A DNA stretch of 12,928 nucleotides, taken from an uncultured Alphaproteobacteria bacterium. Lineage in GTDB: Bacteria; Pseudomonadota; Alphaproteobacteria; Rickettsiales; UBA1997. A program made the position numbers and the translations under genes. Each line of letters opens with the position of its first letter. Position 1 is the stretch's first letter. Below, piece after piece: positions 7,834 through 12,928 of this stretch. Under the pieces are notes generated by a model, which was not told the DNA's origin, searched no databases, and worked only from the letters and a program-made list of their open reading frames with translations. The stretch spans positions 1-12,928 of the forward strand of contig CAIUFU010000045.1 of assembly GCA_903898475.1 (NCBI GenBank), given 5' to 3'.

Positions 7834-8298
7834 ATGAATATGTTAGTAGACTGTTTGGCTGCATTTTTTACAGGGATGGCTGCGCTCGCTGCATTTTTGC
7901 AGTGTAAAAAAATGAAAGAAATTGCTGAGTCTTCGGATAAGACATTACTTTTTGAAAAGCGTTTTGAGGATTATTTAGCTCTTAAAAAAATTTTGATTAC
8001 GGCGCGTACTCAGCAACAGACATACATAGAGTGGTGGGATAATATTTGGAGTCCGCTTGGAATAATTTTATCTCGTAGTAAATTTTTGTTTGGAGATGAG
8101 GTTTATAACTGTGTACAAGAGCTTAATCAGGCCATTCAGGAAAGTAGAAGGATTTGTGAAAAAGATCATGGTTATGCGAAAAATCTGATAAGATCATCGA
8201 AGGAGGAGAGTGATAAAAAATCGATTGAGCTAGATAACTTTTTTCAAAAAAAACTAGACGAAATCGAGAAAGTTTTTTCTCCATATCTTAAGATTTGA
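7834..8298 (+). CDS. Hypothetical membrane-anchored helical protein
   Basis: The 154-residue product has one N-terminal hydrophobic segment (about residues 4-23) followed by a mostly helical, charged cytoplasmic region. The segment after the helix (KKMKEIAESSDKTLLFEKRF, then EDYLALKK) resembles the short membrane-anchored proteins with a helix and a LxLFEKRFxxY pattern often found in accessory regions; such proteins have no settled function. The C-terminal part (120-150) is rich in Lys, Glu and Ser and may be coiled coil. Two ATGs lie close together (7834 and 7840), so the exact start is uncertain by two codons. It lies 29 bases after repeat copy 2 and is not obviously in an operon. Confidence 0.65.
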   Translation: MNMLVDCLAAFFTGMAALAAFLQCKKMKEIAESSDKTLLFEKRFEDYLALKKILITARTQQQTYIEWWDNIWSPLGIILSRSKFLFGDEVYNCVQELNQAIQESRRICEKDHGYAKNLIRSSKEESDKKSIELDNFFQKKLDEIEKVFSPYLKI

Positions 8299-8353
8299 GT
8301 AAGAAAATTCGATTGACTTAGCATGCGCAGTCTACGTTAACAAATCACCCGTC

Positions 8354-8394
8354 TGACTGCTGCGCAGTCATCCACCCTCTTTTTCAAAGAGGGT
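8354..8394. repeat. Second type of hairpin pair upstream of the rhuM fragment
   Basis: Two adjacent perfect hairpins lie three bases apart. The first has 7-bp arms TGACTGC and GCAGTCA with loop TGC (8354-8370). The second has 9-bp arms ACCCTCTTT and AAAGAGGGT with loop TTC (8374-8394). The arms are unlike the GGAC-type repeats in this island, so this is a separate repeat type. A further TGCGCAGTC at 8325 repeats part of the first hairpin. It lies between the helical membrane protein (stop 8298) and the rhuM fragment (ATG 8416). The second hairpin is followed by TTTTAAC, so weak terminator activity on the plus strand cannot be excluded. Confidence 0.75.
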
Positions 8395-8415
8395 TTTAAC
8401 CAACTACTAAAACCT

Positions 8416-8553
8416 ATGAAAACACCACAATCCCAAATCATAATTTACAAAACTAAAGACGGGCAGACCAAGATTGACGTGCGGTTTGATGGCGATACGG
8501 TTTGGTTGACGCAGAAGTTGATCGCGGAGTTATTTGGTGTGGAGGTTAACACC
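8416..8553 (+). pseudogene. Truncated rhuM-family gene, N-terminal part only
   Basis: The first about 46 codons match the N-terminus of the RhuM family (named for a Salmonella pathogenicity-island protein of unknown activity, common in mobile regions): IIIYKTKDGQTKIDVRFDGD, then TVWLTQKLIAELFGVEVNT. Normal members run to about 300 residues or more. Here family likeness stops at about 8553, where the paired-hairpin element carrying the RAYT gene begins. The frame runs on through the hairpin to a stop at 8625, giving a meaningless 69-residue product. No later part of rhuM is visible on either side of the transposase, so the gene is both interrupted and deleted. The end coordinate is where homology appears to end and is approximate. 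Confidence 0.8.
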
Positions 8554-8557
8554 TCCC

Positions 8558-9215
8558 GCAGGACGGGGTTTGTAACCCCGTCCTTACGTTCAGTTCCAAA
8601 ATCAACAAAACAGAATCGCTTTTAGAAGTTAAAATCATCACACTAAACTAACCCCCAAACCCAACAAGGCCCACATGCCGAAAAACCGCGTCCATCAAGG
8701 ATCCAAGCAGCAGCTTTATTTCATCACGCCGACAATTTGGAATTGGTACTACATCTTCGATCGACACAATCGTTGGCAGATCATAGCCGACTCGCTGAAA
8801 TTTTGCCAAGAAACCAAGGGCTTAGAAATTTATGCTTACGTTTTCATGCTCAACCATTTGCACCTGATAATTCGATCGCCCGACGTGGCGGGGTTTCTTC
8901 GCGATTTTAAAAAATTTACGTCGAAAAAATTAATCGAAAATATTGCCGAGTTTGAGCCGCAGGTTTTGGAGTTATTTACAACTGAAAATGGTTACAGATT
9001 TTGGAAAGAAGACAATCAGCCAAAAATTATTGAGAGCGAAAAATTTTTGCTGCAGAAGGTGAATTACATTCACAATAATCCGGTGGTTAAGGGTTATGTG
9101 GAGAGGCCGGAATTTTGGAAATGGTCGTCGGCTAATTTGGATTCGGAGATTAAGGTTTTGGGGTGGTGAGGTTTGGAAATGAAGGTGTGGAATGGGTTGC
9201 AAACCCATTCCAGCG
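8558..9215 (+). mobile_element. REP-flanked RAYT element (full-length member of the repeat family)
   Basis: This unit has the same left and right hairpins as the short copies, but its spacer of about 600 bases holds a transposase gene. The left hairpin is at 8560-8584 (core arms GGACGGGGTT and AACCCCGTCC, loop TGT). The right is at 9188-9212 (core arms GGAATGGGTT and AACCCATTCC, loop GCA). The bases just inside the hairpins (TTACGTTCAGT on the left, GGAAATGAAGGTG on the right) match the spacer ends of the short copies. That makes the short copies look like internal-deletion, MITE-like derivatives, or this copy a RAYT-bearing expansion of one. The left boundary abuts the rhuM fragment. No target duplication is expected or seen for this transposase class. 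Confidence 0.85.
8675..9169 (+). CDS. REP-associated tyrosine transposase (RAYT, Y1/IS200-like HUH family)
   Basis: This 164-residue protein is a Y1-type HUH single-strand DNA transposase of the kind that binds and cleaves REP hairpins. The metal-binding histidine pair is in MLNHLHLIIRSPD (58-70; His61 and His63), and the catalytic tyrosine should be Tyr131 in KVNYIHNNPVVKGYVERPE (128-146), followed by WKWSSAN. Other family traits are SLKFCQETKGLEIYAYVFM (40-58) and LRDFKKFTSKK (75-85). The length is near the lower end for RAYTs (about 150-200), with a short C-terminus after WSSA. All core residues are present, so it may be active. A weak ribosome-binding site, AAGG, lies a few bases before the ATG. 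It is a single gene between matching hairpins, as RAYTs usually are, without a TnpB partner. Confidence 0.92.
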   Translation: MPKNRVHQGSKQQLYFITPTIWNWYYIFDRHNRWQIIADSLKFCQETKGLEIYAYVFMLNHLHLIIRSPDVAGFLRDFKKFTSKKLIENIAEFEPQVLELFTTENGYRFWKEDNQPKIIESEKFLLQKVNYIHNNPVVKGYVERPEFWKWSSANLDSEIKVLGW

Positions 9216-9217
9216 GC

Positions 9218-9237
9218 GTTACAAAATTAGTCCAGCG
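9218..9237. repeat. Decayed half copy of the right REP hairpin
   Basis: The bases GTTACAAA at 9218-9225, then ATT, then AGTCCAGCG at 9229-9237 match the loop and 3' arm of the copy 1 and 2 right hairpin, except that ATT replaces CCC. The 5' arm is missing. It directly follows the right end of the RAYT element. As a result CCAGCGGCGTTA occurs twice, at 9210 and 9231, with a 21-base period. This looks like the remnant of an older copy or of a slipped duplication. Confidence 0.55.
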
Positions 9238-9282
9238 GCGTTAAGAATTTTCTAGGTTACCGTTTTCTAGTTGCAGGATCTA

Positions 9283-9376
9283 GCGCAGGACGGGATTTGT
9301 AATCCTGTCCTCATGTTCAGTCCGAACTTAAGCGAGGAATGAACATGTGGAATGGGTTGCAAACCCATTCCAGCGC
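9283..9376 (+). repeat. Paired-hairpin REP/BIME-like element, copy 4
   Basis: This 94-base unit is in the same orientation as the others. The left hairpin is at 9287-9311 (arms AGGACGGGATT and AATCCTGTCCT, one G-T pair, loop TGT). The right is at 9348-9372 and is identical to the right hairpin of the RAYT element (GGAATGGGTT type, loop GCA). The 36-base spacer carries CATGTTCA and TGAACATG, a perfect 8-bp inverted pair, the best example of the third stem. The outer feet AGCGC and GCGCT are also complementary. The whole unit can therefore fold as an outer stem with three hairpin arms. Confidence 0.93.
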
Positions 9377-9468
9377 TGGGTCCATGGCCGGATCCAGAAA
9401 AAGTCGCAAAAAGCTCAGAACCCAAAAAGCTCCATTCATTTTTAATCTAAAAACTTCCACAAACTTTT

Positions 9469-9711
9469 ATGCAATTATACGTAGGAATTATCGGCAGCAT
9501 CTTTTGCATTGTGGCTCTGGCGATCACGCTGTTTAAGAGTGGTTTTGGTGATTCGGTGAAATATAAATTACTCAACTTATCTGGAGGCGCTTGTTTGCTT
9601 TATTACGCAATAGTTGAGCGGGCGATTCCATTTATCATATTGGAATCTATTTGGGTGCTTTTGCCTTTAGTGAAGATGATTTGGTCTAAGGTGACAAAAA
9701 ATAAATATTAG
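9469..9711 (+). CDS. Small three-helix membrane protein (CBU_0592-like)
   Basis: The 80-residue product is almost entirely membrane-embedded, with helices at about 3-22, 34-49 and 53-71 and a lysine-rich end (KVTKNKY). The pattern GIIGSIFCIVALAI, KYKLLNLSGGACLLYYA and IPFIILESIWVLLPLV is that of the CBU_0592-like small membrane proteins found in many proteobacteria, in which YxLLNLxGA and a final ExxW segment are conserved. Their function is not known. It ends one base before the ATG of the secreted phosphatase gene, so it probably heads that operon. No Shine-Dalgarno sequence precedes its ATG. Confidence 0.75.
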   Translation: MQLYVGIIGSIFCIVALAITLFKSGFGDSVKYKLLNLSGGACLLYYAIVERAIPFIILESIWVLLPLVKMIWSKVTKNKY

Positions 9712-9712
9712 C

Positions 9713-10549
9713 ATGAAAATAAAAAACTTAATTGTGGCGGTAGCTTTGATTTTCAACACTTCGCAGGCTTTGGCAAAAGATGTTAGCCTTCTAACTTTTG
9801 ACATTACCGAAAATAAAAAAGATTCGATGCCGCGAAATTTTCGCGATCTTTCTGCCCTTGGAATTAACGCCATTGCCAGTGCGCAATTTTCTCAAGAGCA
9901 ATTGCAAGAAGTGCGCAAAAAATATCCTAATGACAAAATTACCATTATCGATTTGCGCCGCGAGGATCATGGGTTTGTCAATGGCGAGGCAGTGATTTGG
10001 CACAGTGTTTTTGAGCAAGAAAATCGCGGTAAAAAACTTTCTGAAATTTCTAGTGAAGAAACTGAGCGACTGAATCTTTTGCAAAAAGATGGGCAGGTTG
10101 TGGTAAGTAAAATCGTCAAGCGTGATCGCAAAAATGGCTGGTACAAAGAAATCGAGCCGCAAATTGTGCAAGTTAGTCAGGTGGAAAGTGAAGAAAATTT
10201 AGCCAAGAAAAATGATTTTTCTTACCAAAGATTTTTGATACGCGACTTTGATGTGCCAGATGACGCCGAGCTTTCTAAAATGATAAATTTCATTAAAAAT
10301 TTGCCGCAAGATCAAAAACTTTACGTGCATTGTGCCGGTGGCAAAGGTCGCACTGGTTTGTTTTTAATTTTGTTGGATATTTCTAAAAACGCTAAAAATT
10401 CTAGTTTGAAAGAAATTTATGAAAGACAGCACAAGCTTGGCGCGGCAAAGCTGGATGAGATTTCAGAAGATGAATCGTGGAATAAAGAAATAGCAGTGCG
10501 GCGGTTAAAAATGATTGAAGATTTTTATAAATCTCAAATTTCTAAATAA
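9713..10549 (+). CDS. Secreted PTP-like cysteine phosphatase (phytase-type)
   Basis: The 278-residue protein has a signal peptide (residues 1-21, ending SQALA) and a cysteine-phosphatase domain. The active-site loop VHCAGGKGRTG (205-215) gives the C-x5-R signature with Cys207 and Arg213. Several features fit the PTP-like phytases known from Selenomonas rather than ordinary tyrosine phosphatases: NFRDLSALG (42-50) followed by SAQFS (56-60), IIDLRREDHGFVNG (78-91), a likely general acid Asp178 in IRDFDVPDD, and SLKEIYERQHKLG (231-243) after the loop. It should act in the periplasm or outside the cell on a phosphorylated substrate, possibly inositol phosphates; a protein substrate is also possible. 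It starts one base after the small membrane protein gene and ends 5 bases before purN. Confidence 0.85.
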   Translation: MKIKNLIVAVALIFNTSQALAKDVSLLTFDITENKKDSMPRNFRDLSALGINAIASAQFSQEQLQEVRKKYPNDKITIIDLRREDHGFVNGEAVIWHSVFEQENRGKKLSEISSEETERLNLLQKDGQVVVSKIVKRDRKNGWYKEIEPQIVQVSQVESEENLAKKNDFSYQRFLIRDFDVPDDAELSKMINFIKNLPQDQKLYVHCAGGKGRTGLFLILLDISKNAKNSSLKEIYERQHKLGAAKLDEISEDESWNKEIAVRRLKMIEDFYKSQISK

Positions 10550-10554
10550 ATAAA

Positions 10555-11136
10555 ATGACTAAAAAAATTAAAGTTGCGATTTTGATTTCTGGACGCGGAA
10601 GCAACATGCAAGAGATTGTAAAATCTTGTGAATCTGAAAATTTTCCGGCAGAAGTTGTTTTGGTTTTGTCAAATAAGGCAGACGCTGAAGGCTTAAAATT
10701 TGCTCAAGAAAGAAAAATAAAAACAGCTTTTGTAAGTCACCGCGAATTTTCTTCGCGCGAAGATTTTGATAAAAAAGTTAGCGAAGAAATTGAAAAATCT
10801 GGCGCAGAAATTATTTGTCTTGCTGGTTTTATGCGCTTGCTTTCGGGTTGGTTTGTTAGTCGTTGGTTTGATCGTTTAATAAATATTCACCCATCGCTTT
10901 TACCTGAATTTAAAGGCGCTGATGCGGTGGGAGATGCGATTAAGGCGGGTGCCAAAAAATCGGGTTGCACGGTGCATTTTGTTCGCGAAGAAATGGACTC
11001 GGGGCCGATTATTTTGCAGGCGGAAGTGGAAGTCGCGGCAAGTGACACCAAAGAAATTCTTGCGGCGAAGATTTTGAAAGAAGAGCATCGAATTTATCCA
11101 GAGGCTCTAAAAATAGTTTGTAACAAAATTGCTTAA
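10555..11136 (+). CDS. purN: Phosphoribosylglycinamide formyltransferase
   Basis: PurN transfers a formyl group from 10-formyl-tetrahydrofolate to glycinamide ribonucleotide, the third step of purine synthesis. The 193-residue product has the phosphate-binding ISGRGSNMQ (11-19), CLAGFMRLL (88-96), and INIHPSLLPEFKG (109-121). The catalytic residues Asn110, His112 and Asp148 (in EEMDSGPI) are all present at the spacing seen in E. coli PurN. A point of difference is GADAVGDAI after the HPSLLP motif, where most members read GxxAHxxAL: the usual histidine is replaced by valine at residue 125. purM, the common neighbour of purN, is absent; def follows after 6 bases. Confidence 0.95.
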   Translation: MTKKIKVAILISGRGSNMQEIVKSCESENFPAEVVLVLSNKADAEGLKFAQERKIKTAFVSHREFSSREDFDKKVSEEIEKSGAEIICLAGFMRLLSGWFVSRWFDRLINIHPSLLPEFKGADAVGDAIKAGAKKSGCTVHFVREEMDSGPIILQAEVEVAASDTKEILAAKILKEEHRIYPEALKIVCNKIA

Positions 11137-11142
11137 AAATTT

Positions 11143-11700
11143 ATGAAAATTCTACCTCTCATCATCGCGCCAAATCCTTTGCTGAAACAAGTCTCTAAGC
11201 CTGTTGAAAAAATCGATGAAGCTCTACGCCAATTGATGAAAGACATGGTAAATACAATGTATTCAGAACATGGTGTTGGTTTAGCTGCGGTACAAGTTGG
11301 CGTTTTAAAAAGAGTTCTGGTGATAGATGTTGATTATGAAATTGAGGATCATCAGCATCACCATCACGACCATCATGGCTGCGGAGGAATTCATGTGAAA
11401 AACACTAATCCGCGCTTTTTCGTTAATCCCCAAATCATCGAGCTTTCCAAAGAATCGCAGTCTTACAACGAAGGCTGTTTGTCTTTTCCTGACATGCGTT
11501 CAGAAGTGGTTCGTCCGCAAAAAGTGACAGTGAAATATTTGGATTATAACGGAAATGAACAGGTTGAAGAAATGACCGGATTGCTTGCAATCTGCATTCA
11601 GCACGAAATAGACCATCTAAATGGAATTGTTTTTGTTGATCATATTTCAAAATTGAAACGTGACGTGATCTTAAATAAAATGAAAAAACTACGTAAATAA
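11143..11700 (+). CDS. def: Peptide deformylase with a histidine-rich insertion
   Basis: Def removes the formyl group from new N-terminal methionines. The 185-residue product has the three family motifs: GVGLAAVQVG (44-53), EGCLSFP (110-116) with the metal-ligand Cys112, and QHEIDHLNG (153-161) with ligands His154 and His158 and catalytic Glu155. Between motifs one and two lies an insertion at about 66-86 that is very rich in histidine: DHQHHHHDHHGCGGIH (69-84), with eight histidines and one cysteine. Deformylases are Fe/Zn enzymes, so a metal-holding role is conceivable but is inference. The stop overlaps the next start as TAATG, so def and the gspF-type gene are translationally coupled. No fmt gene is adjacent. 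Confidence 0.95.
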   Translation: MKILPLIIAPNPLLKQVSKPVEKIDEALRQLMKDMVNTMYSEHGVGLAAVQVGVLKRVLVIDVDYEIEDHQHHHHDHHGCGGIHVKNTNPRFFVNPQIIELSKESQSYNEGCLSFPDMRSEVVRPQKVTVKYLDYNGNEQVEEMTGLLAICIQHEIDHLNGIVFVDHISKLKRDVILNKMKKLRK

Positions 11701-12896
11701 TGGCACATTATCGCTACAAAGTAATTAACGAAAACGGTCGCTACATCAGTGGCAAAATGGCAGCTGAAAACCCGTCAGATTTGGCTACAACCTTGCGTGC
11801 GGGTGGCATGGAATTGGTGTCGTTTAAAGAAGAAAAAGAAAAATCAGGTGGCTTTTTAGACAGAATTACCAGCAAAGATTTGATCGGAATTTTCGTGCAT
11901 TTGGAGCAGTTGGAAAGAGCTGGGGTGTCGATTGTTGACTCGGTAACTGATCTTAAAGAAACCGCAGATTCTAACAAAATTAAAAGTCTCATGCATGAAA
12001 TTCATGAGTCGATCAAGAATGGTAGTCTCTTCTCGGAAAGCCTTGCCAAGCGTCCTGACGTGTTTAACTCGGTTCACATTGGTTTGATTACAATGGGTGA
12101 AAAAACCGGTAACCTGACCAACGCCTTCGCCAGTATTATTGAAGATTTGAAGTGGTCGATGGACATTCGCAGAAAAACCAAAAAAGCGATCACGGGCCCT
12201 TTATTTGGTATCATCATGATGTTTATCGTAATTGGTATCATGACTTCAATTGTGGTTCCGAAAGTAACAGGTTTCATCGTTTCGCAAGGTTTGGCTTTGC
12301 CTTTGATGACAATTTCACTAATCGCTTTCTCTGATTTTGTTAAAAATAATTGGTACCTCATCATCTTCTCAGTGCCTTTCATGTGGTTGGTGATTAATTT
12401 CTTGTCGCGCTTTCCTGAGCTTGCGGTGAAAATTGACGACATCAAATTGAAGCTGCCAATTTTTGGACCAATCATCAGCAAAATTGACTCAGCAAAATTC
12501 TGTCAATTCTTCGCCATGACTTTCAAAAGTGGTCTGGGTGTAATTGAATGTTTGGAAGCCTCGGGCGGTGTAATTAAAAACCGCGCCATCAAAAGAAGTA
12601 TTTTGGTGGTGAAGCAGCAAGTGTCAGACGGACAGTCTCTGGCCAAGTCTTTGGCGCTTACCGGCTATTTTCCAAATCTCGTAGTGCGGATGTTTAAAAT
12701 CGGTGAAGAAAGTGGTAACATGGAAAACTCGCTGCAAAATATTAAATTCTTCTACGACCGCGAAATTAACGACTCGATCGATAAATTGGTGGGCATGATT
12801 CAGCCAACTCTTACCATCGTAATGGGTGGCATGATTGCGTGGATCACAATCGCGGTATTTGGCCCGATTTACGGCAGCTTCTCAAAAATGAACTAA
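11700..12896 (+). CDS. Type II secretion / type IV pilus inner-membrane platform protein (GspF/PilC family)
   Basis: This is the polytopic platform protein that links the cytoplasmic assembly ATPase to pseudopilin or pilin assembly. The 398-residue product has the normal family length and two repeats of the T2SSF domain, at about 62-185 and 265-388. Each carries the matching motif: GEKTGNLTNAF (133-143) and GEESGNMENSL (335-345). Transmembrane helices are at about 167-187, 217-236 and 367-388. The N-terminus (AHYRYKVINENGRYISGKM) is also typical. It cannot be decided whether it serves a secretion system or a pilus, as no other gsp or pil gene is in the window. It overlaps def (TAATG) upstream and the next gene (TAATG) downstream. 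Confidence 0.93.
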   Translation: MAHYRYKVINENGRYISGKMAAENPSDLATTLRAGGMELVSFKEEKEKSGGFLDRITSKDLIGIFVHLEQLERAGVSIVDSVTDLKETADSNKIKSLMHEIHESIKNGSLFSESLAKRPDVFNSVHIGLITMGEKTGNLTNAFASIIEDLKWSMDIRRKTKKAITGPLFGIIMMFIVIGIMTSIVVPKVTGFIVSQGLALPLMTISLIAFSDFVKNNWYLIIFSVPFMWLVINFLSRFPELAVKIDDIKLKLPIFGPIISKIDSAKFCQFFAMTFKSGLGVIECLEASGGVIKNRAIKRSILVVKQQVSDGQSLAKSLALTGYFPNLVVRMFKIGEESGNMENSLQNIKFFYDREINDSIDKLVGMIQPTLTIVMGGMIAWITIAVFGPIYGSFSKMN

Positions 12897-12928
12897 TGAA
12901 AGTCTATTTCGTTGCGGGTATTGGCACC
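12896..12928 (+). CDS. Start of a further gene, cut by the window end
   Basis: An ATG overlaps the stop of the gspF-type gene as TAATG and opens a frame of 11 codons to the window end: MKVYFVAGIGT. The tight coupling, of the same kind as def with the gspF-type gene, argues that it is real. The residues resemble the start of a P-loop protein; dethiobiotin synthase (BioD) begins in a similar way, with FVTGTDTxxGKT. Eleven residues are too few for an assignment. Confidence 0.6.
   Translation, partial: MKVYFVAGIGT

Larger units (their letters stand above)
9170..9468. other. Gene-free stretch made largely of repeats
   Basis: No credible gene lies here. It holds the right hairpin of the RAYT element (9188-9212), the decayed half copy (9218-9237), a short direct repeat of TTTCTAG (about 9248 and 9264), and copy 4 (9283-9376). 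The last about 90 bases are AT-rich, ending in AAACTTTT before the ATG at 9469. An open frame at 9339-9536 is read through the right hairpin and is not a gene. Promoter signals for the downstream operon should lie between 9377 and 9468, but none is clear. Confidence 0.6.

Noticed and set aside
8554..8625. The tail of the 69-codon rhuM frame as a real protein end
   Set aside because: It is translation of the REP hairpin and spacer, and similar peptide would arise from any copy of the repeat.
6975..9376. The repeats as a CRISPR array
   Set aside because: Spacing is irregular, units contain long inverted pairs, genes lie between them, and there are no unique short spacers or cas genes.
9339..9536. 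65-codon open frame starting inside repeat copy 4
   Set aside because: Its first part is translated hairpin sequence and its end overlaps the small membrane protein gene in another frame.
9791..10171. 126-codon minus-strand open frame opposite the phosphatase gene
   Set aside because: It is antisense to a gene with clear signal peptide and active-site motifs and shows no features of its own.

Overview
The window is most likely chromosomal DNA from an AT-rich alphaproteobacterium. The best evidence is the NuoB sequence, which is very close in style to alphaproteobacterial and mitochondrial complex I. Gene content (dapA, nuoABC, folC, argG, purN, def, a GspF/PilC-type protein) fits a Gram-negative heterotroph that keeps lysine and arginine synthesis. 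The exact order cannot be named from the sequence alone.

Layout. (1) 28-897, minus strand: dapA. (2) 984-2951, plus strand: nuoA-nuoB-nuoC and then an unrecognised three-helix membrane protein where nuoD would often be expected. (3) 2944-5582, minus strand: a GNAT acetyltransferase, a YihY/BrkB-family membrane protein and folC, read in that order. yihY and folC are coupled by an ATGA overlap, and folC meets the membrane-protein gene tail to tail with an 8-base overlap. (4) 5690-6955, plus strand: argG, divergent from the GNAT gene, with two small hairpins between them. (5) About 6956-9468: an accessory island. It holds four copies of a roughly 95-nt paired-hairpin (REP/BIME-like) element plus a decayed half copy, two unrecognised small genes lying between copies, a second kind of hairpin pair, a truncated rhuM gene, and a REP-associated tyrosine transposase (RAYT). 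(6) 9469-12928, plus strand: a tight housekeeping-like run of a small membrane protein, a secreted PTP-like phytase-type phosphatase, purN, def, a gspF/pilC-type gene, and the first 11 codons of another gene.

The most interesting part is the island. The RAYT gene sits exactly between the left and right hairpins of one paired element. The other three copies carry the same hairpins separated by only 36-39 nt. This looks like one full, transposase-carrying element with three short, non-autonomous relatives close by. The hairpin stems show paired compensatory base changes between copies, and the left and right hairpins are inverted versions of one another. The element interrupts or abuts the N-terminal coding part of a rhuM-family gene, whose remainder is not visible.

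Other points of interest are a histidine-rich insertion in the peptide deformylase, a periplasmic cysteine phosphatase of the PTP-like phytase type encoded just before purN-def, and the break-up of the nuo cluster after nuoC.
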